The notes under the pieces: generated by a model
The model's database searches: none
What the model saw: only the letters and a program-made list of their open reading frames with translations
Told to the model about the DNA's origin: nothing
From: Leptoclinus maculatus
Taxonomy: Eukaryota; Chordata; Actinopteri; Perciformes; Stichaeidae
DNA: 64,000 nt
Direction: 5' to 3'
Assembly (NCBI GenBank): GCA_032191485.1
Contig: JAVDOI010000012.1
Coordinates: forward strand, 13,973,640-14,037,639
Made by a program: the position numbers and the translations under genes
Part shown: positions 58,701-64,000 of the stretch, in pieces
Layout: each line of letters begins with the position of its first letter
Numbering within the stretch: position 1 is the first letter of the stretch

Positions 58701-60480
58701 GACAAACAAAAGCATTCAGATGACATCGTGCAAGATCTTTCATGTTGAAAATAAACAAATATATCAAAAGATGTATAGATGTTCCACCGCTGTTCATTTG
58801 TTTTGTTTTGTTGAGTCACACAATGAGTTGGGGGGGGGGGGGGGGAAGAAACTAGTTGCGTGCCATTAGGAGAGAACAGCTGGAAGTGCACAATTCATTA
58901 TCGGTGGAAATGAAGTCAGCAACTCTCTCGTTTGCGGTCAGTTTCCCATTTCTTGCCCTGTGGCAGGACGAGGCCTCAGGCGACACCTTTGTAAATGCTC
59001 TGCCTTTGTATGCACTTGAGGAGGGTTCACATGGTTGCTTGTTACCCTCCTGCTCCCCCCCCCCCCCCCCCCTCTTGTCTCATACTCTCTCCTCTTTCCA
59101 TTTCTACTTTTCCTCTCCCTCCTCCTCCCCCACCTCCTTCCTCCCTCTCCCTGCATTCCTCCCGTCATGGGGCTGACAGACACTCGTCATCAGCAGGTAC
59201 TCTGGCCCAGGTGGATCAGGTTTCCCACTTGCCCGGAGATTATGCTGCATGTGCATTTTTACGGCTTAGTGCTGCACAGTTGGAGGTTTTCAGTGCAACT
59301 CAGTGTGCTGCCATGTCAGATAACCATTAAGATAGACACGGCCTCCTCAGACGGCTCAAGACAAGCTCCTCTGGCTCTTCATAATATCCAAACACTTCTT
59401 TTTGTGCCTTGTGCTTTCCTTTTGTATGACATCTCACTCAGAGCACAACCTCTGTGGTTATTGTGTACGTGAGTCATTTCTAAATCATTATTTTAAAACA
59501 CTTTAAATGAAAAATAAATGTATTCTAGGTGGGAAGAAGCAGTTTTTTTTAACTTGAATGTTTTCAGTCAAATTGTAATACAGCATTTATTTTTCTTTAT
59601 CAAACACAGTCGGGTTTCATGGATTGTATCATAATCAGTGATGGATTGTTACCAAGTACAGTTACTCAAGTATTGCAACATTTGAGGTAGTGAGGTATTT
59701 GAGTATTTCCTTCCTATTATACTGTGCGTATTCTTCTACTCCACTACATTTCAGACAAAAATATATATATATATTTTTTTACTCTACTACATTTATATGA
59801 AACATATAATGAACATATGAAATAAAATATTCTGCACTTTTACAGATGAAACTACCACATTTTATAAAGTAGTTCAAACTTGCTCTTCCTTAATTAACCA
59901 ACTGCAACCGTAGAATTCTGCTTACACATTAATGCACCATTTATAATAATCAAATAATTTAAGATATAATAGTATAATACTCATTCAAGGGCCATTTTTT
60001 TCTGAATTATGAGTACTTTTGATACTTTGGGTACATTTTGTTGATAATACATCGTCCTCTTAAGTGACATCTCAATGCCTTTAACTTGTAACAGAGTATT
60101 TTTGTACTGCCTTAAAGTCCAGGACTTTCAGAAGTACTGTTGGTTCAGAGAAGATCTTTCATAAACAATTACTTTTGCTCTATGTATCGCGTACGTTTGT
60201 TCCTACCGTCTCCGTTTGTCATTTAGAGTTACTTGTCCATTTAATGGGGTATGATTTGATCCCAGACGACCTTCCGACAAACGGCAATCTGTGTAGTATT
60301 TGTTCTGTCTCATTAATTTTGTTTTGTGCGTCTGTCTCCTGGCAGATGTGGATGAGTGCTCAGAAGGCAACGGTGGATGCCAACAGATTTGTGTCAACAT
60401 GATGGGCAGCTACGAGTGCCGCTGCAGAGAAGGATTCCTCCTGAGTGACAACCAGCATACCTGTATCCAAAGGCCTAAAG
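27390..60480 (+). CDS. scube3: SCUBE3, N-terminal part: signal peptide and EGF repeats 1-3; 3' partial
   Basis: SCUBE3 is a secreted, cell-surface-tethered glycoprotein. The family has a signal peptide, nine EGF-like repeats, a spacer, cysteine-rich repeats and a CUB domain, and SCUBE3 acts as a co-receptor in BMP/TGF-beta-type signalling. Exons here: 27390-27489, 45592-45714, 48953-49078, 60346-60480, giving 161 complete codons. Residues 1 to about 27 are a hydrophobic signal peptide (LGFVGFCLVAFV). EGF1 (34-74), EGF2 (75-116) and EGF3 (117-161) each start DVDEC and carry the calcium-binding hydroxylation pattern C-x-N-x4-Y-x-C-x-C. The sequences IPGNYRCTCYDGF, HDGHNCL, GNGGCQQICVNMMGSYEC and SDNQHTCIQRP fit SCUBE3 better than SCUBE1 or SCUBE2. 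Nearness to ANKS1A agrees with human 6p21. Later exons lie beyond the right edge. Confidence 0.93.
29903..29938. repeat. (TG)n microsatellite
   Basis: TG run followed by TATATATG in SCUBE3 intron 1. Confidence 0.95.
30461..30605 (+). repeat. Percomorph interspersed repeat fragment
   Basis: It contains TTCATTTCAATAAATGTCTG and GGCGATTGAGGCTATGG, which I recall as landmarks of a frequent fish repeat. Memory-based. Confidence 0.4.
30865..30935. repeat. Percomorph interspersed repeat fragment
   Basis: ACCTTAAATGTATTCTAG and TGAACCTGAAAATGAGCATA match a remembered common fish repeat; the copy at about 15990 is in the opposite orientation. Confidence 0.45.
32215..32660 (+). repeat. Percomorph interspersed repeat (CAGCAGGGGGCGACTCC family)
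   Basis: It runs through CCCGCCTCGTTCACTGGCC, CCAGCAGGGGGCGACTCCTC, ATAGAAGTCTATGAGAAAA, AACATTGTAAACATGAGTTT and GGTCCCATTTAGAGT. I remember this order from a widespread non-coding percomorph repeat. No ORF is preserved. Confidence 0.65.
32815..32900 (+). repeat. Percomorph repeat fragment (GGTTAGCTTAGCTTAGCA family), copy 1
   Basis: The core CTGGTTAGCTTAGCTTAGCA is followed by AAGACTAGAAAGAGGGGGAA. A second copy in the opposite orientation is at about 48720-48855. Confidence 0.6.
34384..34706 (+). repeat. hAT-like MITE, copy 1
   Basis: It starts GGGCTGCAACTAAGGGTTA and continues with TTTTCTCGATTAATCATTTG, GTCTATAAAATGTCAG and CAAAATAGTTGCTGATTAAT, ending near TGTAGCTCTGCA. This is the layout of a common fish non-autonomous hAT-type family with GGGCTGCAAC-like ends. 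The copy is diverged and no target duplication is clear. Confidence 0.65.
34770..34803. repeat. Short tandem repeat, 12-bp unit
   Basis: The unit TTACATGGTTAT recurs about three times head to tail. Confidence 0.85.
35200..35486 (-). repeat. hAT-like MITE, copy 2, inverted relative to copy 1
   Basis: The + strand ends TTGGTTGCAGCCCTG. Its reverse complement carries CAGGGCTGCAACCAATTATT, CAGAGCCCAAG, ACAGTCCAAAACCTAAAG and TAGTTGCCGATTAA, the same family as 34384-34706. The inner end is truncated. Confidence 0.65.
36898..36905. repeat. 8-bp target-site duplication, left copy
   Basis: GTGAAATG, identical to the copy immediately after the element at 38098-38105. Confidence 0.9.
36906..38097. 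mobile_element. Non-autonomous hAT-type DNA transposon, 1192 bp, with intact ends
   Basis: The left end reads CAGTGGCGGCTGGT and the right end ACCAGCCGCCACTG, a perfect 14-bp terminal inverted repeat. It is flanked by GTGAAATG at 36898-36905 and again at 38098-38105, an exact 8-bp target-site duplication. An 8-bp duplication and a CAG start are typical of the hAT superfamily. No transposase frame is present. Inside are an A/T-rich stretch (36957-37020), a 15-bp perfect inverted repeat (37171-37185 against 37280-37294) with CCAAT and TATA-like motifs between its arms, and a TA-rich satellite at about 37635-37870. It lies in SCUBE3 intron 1. Confidence 0.88.
37635..37870. repeat. TA-rich satellite inside the hAT-type element
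   Basis: (TA)n, a (TG)n run, then about 40-bp repeats built on TTATATTATACAGAATATTA. The frames that cross it are low-complexity artefacts. Confidence 0.85.
38098..38105. repeat. 8-bp target-site duplication, right copy
   Basis: GTGAAATG, identical to 36898-36905. Confidence 0.9.
39600..39655. repeat. Possible small fragment of the hAT-like MITE
   Basis: AAATAGTTGCCGATTAATTAA resembles the inner segment of the MITE copies at 34.4 and 35.2 kb. It is too short to be sure. Confidence 0.3.
43240..43520 (+). repeat. Percomorph interspersed repeat, copy 2 (TTGGATGGATTG family)
   Basis: It contains GCTGATCCCATGACTTTTCC, CTATTGGATGGATTGTAATG and CTTTGGTGATCCCGTAACC, matching the copy at about 10960. 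Confidence 0.65.
44980..45085 (+). repeat. Percomorph interspersed repeat, copy 3 (TTGGATGGATTG family)
   Basis: It contains GTCCAGACTGAAATATCTGA, TATTGGATGGATTTTTG and CAAATACCTGCAAAATGA. It is a shorter fragment about 500 bp before SCUBE3 exon 2. Confidence 0.6.
45147..45170. repeat. (ATT)n microsatellite
   Basis: About eight ATT units in SCUBE3 intron 1. Confidence 0.9.
45592..45714 (+). CDS. scube3: SCUBE3 exon 2, EGF repeat 1
   Basis: Acceptor CTTCCTAG ends at 45591 and donor GAAG|GTAACC starts at 45715. The 123-base phase 1-1 exon encodes DVDECAEALDNCSIDAICQN and the rest of one calcium-binding EGF module. Confidence 0.96.
45715..48952 (+). other. SCUBE3 intron 2 (3.2 kb)
   Basis: No further exon is seen. 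It includes the inverted repeat copy at about 48720-48855. The rest is unremarkable. Confidence 0.8.
48720..48855 (-). repeat. Percomorph repeat fragment (GGTTAGCTTAGCTTAGCA family), copy 2
   Basis: The + strand reads ATGCTAAGCTAAGCTAACTG then CAGCTTTATATTTAACA, the reverse complement of the family core found at about 32815. Confidence 0.6.
48953..49078 (+). CDS. scube3: SCUBE3 exon 3, EGF repeat 2
   Basis: Acceptor CTCTCTGCAG ends at 48952 and donor CTAG|GTGAGT starts at 49079. The 126-base phase 1-1 exon encodes DVDECATEYNGGCVHECINI, then PGNYRCTCYDGFRLAHDGHN. Confidence 0.96.
   Translation: MSTSVQLNTTVAASTSASTSQEITGAHAMMASAWHMMGTIV
52136..52140. repeat. 5-bp target-site duplication, left copy
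   Basis: AGCCC, matching 54767-54771. Confidence 0.85.
52141..52541 (-). repeat. 3' LTR (element orientation), 401 bp
   Basis: I read it as identical to the copy at 54366-54766 along its whole length. Reading on the minus strand it has a TATA box (52409-52417), the inferred transcript start near 52383 and an ATTAAA poly(A) signal (52218-52223). It also contains three nearly identical AAAGGCAAAGTGACA-like units. Confidence 0.92.
52545..52557 (-). other. Polypurine tract
   Basis: The minus strand reads CTTGAGGGGGGGG, three bases before the 3' LTR. It overlaps the ORF stop codon (TGA, 52553-52555). Confidence 0.75.
52553..54352 (-). CDS. 599-codon proline-rich repeat ORF filling the LTR element; function unknown
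   Basis: The ATG lies 13 bases after the 5' LTR and the stop is inside the polypurine tract, so the ORF covers 1800 of 1824 internal bases. Residues 1-85 are two imperfect copies of a block (WGTRLARGGPLSVQKAN and WGTHLARGGPLSLQKAN). Then come repeat zones: SPVPAGPQR-type 9-mers (about 96-195), PTPAPRVLSAVR 12-mers (206-277), PQPLEPCSPAD 11-mers (about 301-367), EPQSPQSGSP 10-mers (368-457), GRPPELLGPEQLRQS 15-mers (about 468-519) and a C-terminal zone from a 46-bp repeat (540-583). No known catalytic or nucleic-acid-binding motif is visible. The start resembles the first residues of fish gypsy gag. It could be a coding relic, a structural protein or simply open by composition, since the opposite strand also has long open frames. 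Confidence 0.6.
   Translation of the reverse strand: MQDSADQFWGTRLARGGPLSVQKANRELSRFSTPKRTMADSADHWLVHVAPHPSVQFWGTHLARGGPLSLQKANLELSCLFTPKRQRRRKGQTPVPTGPQRSPVPAGPQRSPFPAGPQRSPFPAGPQRSPFPAGPQRSPFPAGPQRSPVPAGPQRSPVPAGPQRSPVPAGPQRSPVPAGPQRSPVPAGPQRSPVPVSTRPQPTPAPRVLSAVRPTPAPRALSAVRPTPAPRALSAVRPTPAPRVLSAVRPTPAPRVLSAVRPTPAPRVLSAVRPTPAVFSAPQQSPVPAAAASVPQRPSVPDPLPLEPCSPADPLPLEPCSPADPQPLEPCSPADPQPLEPCSPADPQPPQSGSPADPQPLETCSPADPQSPQSGSPEPQSPQSGSPEPQSPQSGSPEPQSPQSGSPEPQSPQSGSPEPQSPQSGSPEPQSPQSGSPEPQSPQSGSPEPQSPQSGSPEPRPELQCSQSDPPEILGPEPFCPSGRPPELLGPEQLRQSGRPPELLGPEQLRQSGRPPEVLRPDPSFPSDRPPARPPEPCGGLDPAVPPPDPLHPPYSVLSRPSSGPPPPTLCGVEPSLLRTPSARPFLCFLDFGRLVSVP
52603..52735 (-). repeat. 46-bp minisatellite, nearly 3 units
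   Basis: GGAGGGGGTCCGGAGGAGGG recurs with starts at 52607, 52653 and 52699, a 46-base period. Because 46 is not a multiple of three, the ORF reads each unit in a different frame. Confidence 0.9.
52795..52950 (-). repeat. 45-bp minisatellite, about 3 units
   Basis: The unit contains CCGACTGGCGGAGTTGCTCA and CAGGAGCTCAGGCGGACGG, with a diverged third copy. Confidence 0.85.
52981..53250 (-). repeat. 30-bp minisatellite, 9 units
   Basis: The unit starts CAGGGGAGCCGGACTGGGGA. Eight of nine units look identical; the ninth differs at its junction with the 33-bp array. Confidence 0.96.
53251..53450 (-). repeat. 33-bp minisatellite, about 6 units
   Basis: The unit is based on GGCTGGGGGTCAGCCGGGGA followed by ACAGGGCTCCAGA. 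One unit carries a segment borrowed from the neighbouring 30-bp array (GCCGGACTGGGGAG), a sign of unequal exchange. Confidence 0.9.
53522..53737 (-). repeat. 36-bp minisatellite, 6 units
   Basis: The unit starts AGCTGGAGTCGGCCGGACCG on the + strand. Units differ at one position (GGACACGG against GGGCACGG). Confidence 0.95.
53769..54065 (-). repeat. 27-bp minisatellite, 11 units
   Basis: The unit reads GTGERCGPA-like on the + strand and SPVPAGPQR-like on the minus strand. Three unit variants are clustered in blocks (3, 3, 4, 1), suggesting recent expansion. Confidence 0.95.
54098..54365 (-). repeat. 147-bp-period duplication at the ORF start
   Basis: Two in-frame copies offset by 147 bp (49 codons), each with its own ATG context (ATGCAAGACTCAGCAGACCA and ATGGCAGACTCTGCAGACCA). 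The copy nearer the LTR lacks a roughly 33-base segment present in the other. Confidence 0.8.
54354..54363 (-). other. Primer-binding site, self-priming type
   Basis: The minus strand reads ACGATCTCAC, two bases inside the 5' LTR boundary and four bases before... the ORF start region. It does not begin TGG, as a tRNA-primed site would. It is exactly complementary to GTGAGATCGT in the LTR (54599-54608), the inferred RNA 5' end. Tf1 and the fish element sushi-ichi use this layout. Confidence 0.65.
54366..54766 (-). repeat. 5' LTR (element orientation), 401 bp
   Basis: The element's promoter LTR on the minus strand. TATA box at 54634-54642 and inferred start near 54608. Short frames across it are repeat artefacts and occur identically in the other LTR. 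Confidence 0.92.
54634..54642 (-). promoter_or_regulatory. TATA box of the LTR promoter
   Basis: ATATATATA on the minus strand, 26-34 bp upstream of the sequence GTGAGATCGT that is inferred to be the transcript 5' end. Confidence 0.65.
54767..54771. repeat. 5-bp target-site duplication, right copy
   Basis: AGCCC, matching 52136-52140. Confidence 0.85.
54798..54814. repeat. T run followed by G run
   Basis: Simple sequence just outside the LTR element. Confidence 0.8.
56551..56568. repeat. Poly(C) tract, 18 bases
   Basis: C homopolymer in SCUBE3 intron 3. Confidence 0.95.
57675..57695. repeat. Poly(C) tract, 21 bases
   Basis: C homopolymer in SCUBE3 intron 3. Confidence 0.95.
58830..58845. 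repeat. Poly(G) tract, 16 bases
   Basis: G homopolymer in SCUBE3 intron 3. Confidence 0.95.
59055..59072. repeat. Poly(C) tract, 18 bases
   Basis: C homopolymer in SCUBE3 intron 3, followed by a long pyrimidine-rich stretch. Confidence 0.95.
59635..60120. repeat. Percomorph interspersed repeat (MITE-like), second copy
   Basis: It contains AGTACAGTTACTCAAGTATT, TCTACTCCACTACATTTCAG and CTTACACATTAATGCACCAT, matching the family seen at about 1000-1135. It is diverged and ends about 220 bp before SCUBE3 exon 4. Confidence 0.6.
60346..60480 (+). CDS. scube3: SCUBE3 exon 4, EGF repeat 3
   Basis: Acceptor TCCTGGCAG ends at 60345 and donor AAAG|GTTAAT starts at 60481. The 135-base phase 1-1 exon encodes DVDECSEGNGGCQQICVNMM and ends QHTCIQRPK. 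Confidence 0.96.
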
Positions 60481-63400
60481 GTTAATCTCACACACACACA
60501 CACACACACGCTTTGATGCTTTATGGGAAATAGCAGGACACATATGTTGTTCAGTGATGAAACAGGTTGGATATTAACGTATGTTTGGAATGCTCATTAT
60601 TTTAAGGAACATTTGGACGATGATGCAGTTGAATCATTATGTAACATGCAAATGTTCAGTACCAGGCATTTTCAGATTACGTGATGAGTTGTGCAGATTT
60701 AAGCTGAGCATGGGATCGGCCTGTACAGGGCCCGATGAAAGGTGAGTAATGGTAGGTGTCTCCAGTCTGAGGGGGGGAAAGAAAAAAAGAAGAAGAAAGG
60801 GAATAAATTTCTTTTTGTTTTTCTCCCACTCTTTCAAATTGAAGCAATCTAGTGCTTGGCAGCATTTTTAAGGTATCGGTGGTACGAGAGTGGCCTTCGG
60901 GGGACTGCGAGCCGAGAAAACAATTAAAGGTGTAGCCTGGGGCAGACACACCTCTTGTTTATGGAGCATTCCTGTGGGATGGAGACGTGACAGGAGAAGG
61001 TACAGAGCCAACCTGCTCTGAGGCTTACTCAACAGACAGCAGGAGCACACTGTGGATATGCAGACATTCATAACGTCACAGCTGTATGTAAAGCAAAGCA
61101 AGCTGTCAGGAAAATATCTCTATTATGCATATTGTCTTGTAGCGGATCCTCTTTTGTTCCTAATAGACTGGTAGAATATATTGTTATAACATATTAAAAT
61201 CATTTGTTCAATTTGACCATATGGGCTGTGTCATAGTCTAACAATGGCAGGCTGTAAAAAAACAGCCAATCGATTTGTGGATTTGGAGAATCGTGACATC
61301 CGTACTAATTATTATACAGACTTTAAAAGCAGAGGTATTTTTGTTGCTGGAGATTTAGATAATTGGGACTTTCACTCCCAAAATAAAAATCTAATTGATT
61401 ACCGGTATGTTCCCCGTGCTGTGCTGTGTCGCGCTGTTGCTTTTCTTCTTGTTTGTTTCACTGTACATGTTGCACAGCGGTGCCTGTGCTTCTGTTCTTT
61501 GTTTGGTGGGTTTCTCCATTGATCAGAACAGCAACATCAGAGGAAAATAAACAGATGTTATCACTCTCACAGAAACGCATTCATTCAAAGAGTAATTATT
61601 CAGCTGCCCACAGATTCCTCGGTGTTGTAGATCTTTTTCGCAGCACTGACAGCATGCTCATCAGGCTCCGACTGTCTCTCCGTCTCTGCCCTCCTCCTCT
61701 TGTATGATAACTGCTGGTGCTGGGAGTCATTAGACTGTGACGGTCCTAAGTCCCCTGGATGGTGAACCGAGGATCTCGGAAGTCTGCTTTATGAGATCAG
61801 TCTGGCCTTGAACTGTCAATGTTTACATTTCATAAACGCAGTGTTATTTGAGTGGAGTGAAAAGCTGGTTCTTGTGTTTCAAAGCACTACTGCTATATCT
61901 GTCAGAGGCAGACTGTGAGCACCGGTCCAGTCTCTCCAATCCCCCCCCCCCCGTCTCTCTTTCACTTCCTCTGTATTTTATTTCTTGATAAATGCCATCA
62001 GTTCCTGTTAATCTCCCATTTCCATATTAAATTTGTCTTTATTGCCTCCAGATGAGACCCATTTGGAGCAAGAGATTAAAGCGGCCATAAATCTTCAAAC
62101 TTCCTTCACTCAGCCGCTCTGCCATTGTTTCATTATTTTTTGAAAGACTTAACGGACAGAACAACTACTCATCTGCTTATTATTACTGCTCTTATTACAG
62201 CAGTGTGTGTCTGAGGGAAAATGGAAGTTGTGAGGAAGTGACTCGCCGAGTTATTGGACAATAACCCTGCAGAAGTGCTGCAAATATAACTTTCCTTGCT
62301 TACTGAAAAAAAATGTACGTACAAGTGGCTCAGAGGGATTACAAACTGATGTAATCTTCCAGCCAAGTCGCTTCAAATGCAACCCTCCATCCATTCTGCA
62401 AAGGCCCCTCTTAAAGAGCAACGCCTGGAGTGCGGTTTGCTCATGAGCATTATTGTTCTCATTAAAAAGACATCAGCTTTCCATTTCTTTCATTAATGGT
62501 TCAGGTGTTCCCCGGGCAACTTCTGCAAGTCTTTCTGGGGACAGTGGAGAGCATGGTCAGTGCAGTGTAGCGCTGGTAGTAAGCCCTTGTTAGCAGTGAG
62601 CCTGTGCCAATTAGGCAGCGGGGGTCTGCCAGCCCTCTCAGCTAATGACAAGGCTGCTGCTGGCCTGTCTCTTATTAGACCTGCCCCTGCTCCCCCCCCC
62701 CCCCCCCCCCCCCCCCCTGAGCAGGAATAACTCCGGCCAAGTGAAGGCTCCATCGTCTAGCTGGCCAACATGTAACAGTTCATTTATTCCCCCCAAACAT
62801 TTCTCCCCGTCAAGAAATAAAGCCTTTGAAAGGCCAGCCAGGGTGCTCAGTAGTTGATAGGAATGCCATTTAGGTCAAGAAGGGTTCCGCTGCTGTGCGT
62901 TTGATTTATTATCTCTTTTTATATAGGGGGATAACAGGGACGTACTATGTGTGTGCGTGAGACGGGATCCAGCACATTGGAATTCTGGAAATTCAAGCTC
63001 AGTCAACCCACACGTCCATAATTTTAGTCCTATACATCATCCGGTTACCTTAAGTGTGCACTTATGGGCTGTTATGCAAAAGTTACATATTGTAACTTTT
63101 TGTATTCAGTCCGATTGTCTTCAGCTCAAAAATACACCAAATATGATTATATCTTCGGCTCTGCAGAATTGCTCGAGACAGTACAGCTGAACAAGTTGAA
63201 CTAGCACAAGTTAAATGAAAAGAAGTCGAGTGCTCTGGATCAAACTTCCTGTCACACTGCCAATCACTACGGCATGAGTGTGGCTGGCTCTGTGTGGAAG
63301 GAAGGATACCGTCTATATTTTTTAAACAGAAAAGTGACGGACGTTTAAAAAGAAACATCAGTAACTTTGAGTTCAGAGTGGGCCACTTTCGTGTTCAAAC

Positions 63401-64000
63401 ATTGACTTATTTGACCATATTGGAAAGAATAATAGAACACTTTCCTCCAATGTTTTTTTTTTTTGTTCATCAGTCACCTGACTGTGGATACAAGCGTTGC
63501 TCTCTTTCTCTACAGTAGGCCTCGTCTTTCCAGGAAATGTTTACTTTGTCAAAGAAAACCTCTTCCTGTGTTTACAGCTTTCATTAGCTTCCCTCTCTGC
63601 TCTCTCATTTCCATTTAATCCGGCTGGAGGCATGTCCACTTCAGGATATGCGTTTTCTGTGCTGGCCAGAACTGCAGCAGCGCAAGGAATTTTCCAATAA
63701 ATATGATCAAATCCATAATAAACGTTTGCATCACATTCTCAGTGGGCTTTGCTCGTCGGCTGTCACATTCCTCCTGTATGAAATCAGACATGGAGTCATC
63801 GGACCCTGTTTTATTGATGTTTACTTTCTTTGAATGTAATGTCCACTGTAGCAGACTGTTTGCACATTTTAATTTCATGAAGTAATGCGCTGCTCAAGGG
63901 CCAATTTCCATCATTCCAATGATGCAATGTTTAATACTGAAAACAAAAATATATTTTAGCCGTTTGTATTCGCAAAAAGGAAAAAGTATGGGTCGTTATG
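60481..64000 (+). other. SCUBE3 intron 4, 5' part
   Basis: No EGF4 exon (the expected N-C-M-N-K-type module) is found before the right edge. It contains a (CA)n tract at about 60489-60509, an A/G-rich stretch near 60771-60800 and a 26-base C run at 62692-62717. The remainder looks single-copy. Confidence 0.75.
62692..62717. repeat. Poly(C) tract, 26 bases
   Basis: The longest homopolymer in the window, in SCUBE3 intron 4. Confidence 0.95.

Larger units (their letters stand above)
49079..60345 (+). other. SCUBE3 intron 3 (11.3 kb)
   Basis: It contains the LTR retroelement at 52141-54766, several C or G homopolymers and a repeat fragment at about 59635-60120. No additional SCUBE3 exon was found. 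Confidence 0.8.

Overview
The window is nuclear DNA of a ray-finned fish, most likely a percomorph teleost. It holds three multi-exon vertebrate genes, all on the + strand, with GT/AG introns. It has dense dinucleotide microsatellites, long G or C homopolymers, and several short interspersed repeats of kinds I recognise from percomorph genomes. There are no bacterial-style operons, CRISPR arrays, rRNA genes or convincing tRNA genes.

Layout. (1) 1-9945: the 3' part of ANKS1A (Odin). Ten coding exons (815-7126) encode the end of SAM domain 1, SAM domain 2 and the PTB domain, followed by a long 3' UTR with two poly(A) signals. (2) About 11530-21260: a gene of the SARG (C1orf116)/PROSER2 family. 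It has an inferred non-coding first exon ending at 11779 and three coding exons (16465-18786) for a 590-residue proline/serine-rich protein. (3) 21260-26800: intergenic. (4) About 26800 to beyond 64000: the 5' part of SCUBE3. It has a signal-peptide exon at 27390, an 18.1-kb intron 1, and three calcium-binding EGF exons at 45592, 48953 and 60346. The rest of SCUBE3 lies to the right of the window. In human, ANKS1A and SCUBE3 are also close neighbours (6p21), which supports both names.

The main find is a complete, apparently very young LTR retroelement in SCUBE3 intron 3 (52141-54766, antisense to the gene). It has two 401-bp LTRs that I read as identical, a 5-bp target-site duplication AGCCC, and a polypurine tract. 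A single open reading frame of 599 codons fills almost the whole internal region. That ORF has no recognisable gag, protease, reverse transcriptase or integrase. It is built from a duplicated N-terminal block and six different minisatellites (27, 36, 33, 30, 45 and 46 bp periods). Ten bases next to the 5' LTR are complementary to a site in the LTR that lies about 26-34 bp downstream of a TATA box, which is the arrangement expected for Tf1/sushi-type self-primed reverse transcription. I infer a non-autonomous element mobilised in trans by a Ty3/gypsy relative.

A second clear mobile element is a 1192-bp hAT-type non-autonomous DNA transposon in SCUBE3 intron 1 (36906-38097), with 14-bp terminal inverted repeats and a perfect 8-bp duplication GTGAAATG. 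Older repeats include an inverted pair of hAT-like MITE copies, a foldback repeat, a frameshifted LINE remnant and several percomorph repeat fragments.

The three genes do not form a pathway. ANKS1A is a cytoplasmic receptor-tyrosine-kinase adaptor, SCUBE3 is a secreted or cell-surface co-receptor, and the SARG-like protein has no established biochemical role. Family names were assigned from remembered protein sequences, not from a search.
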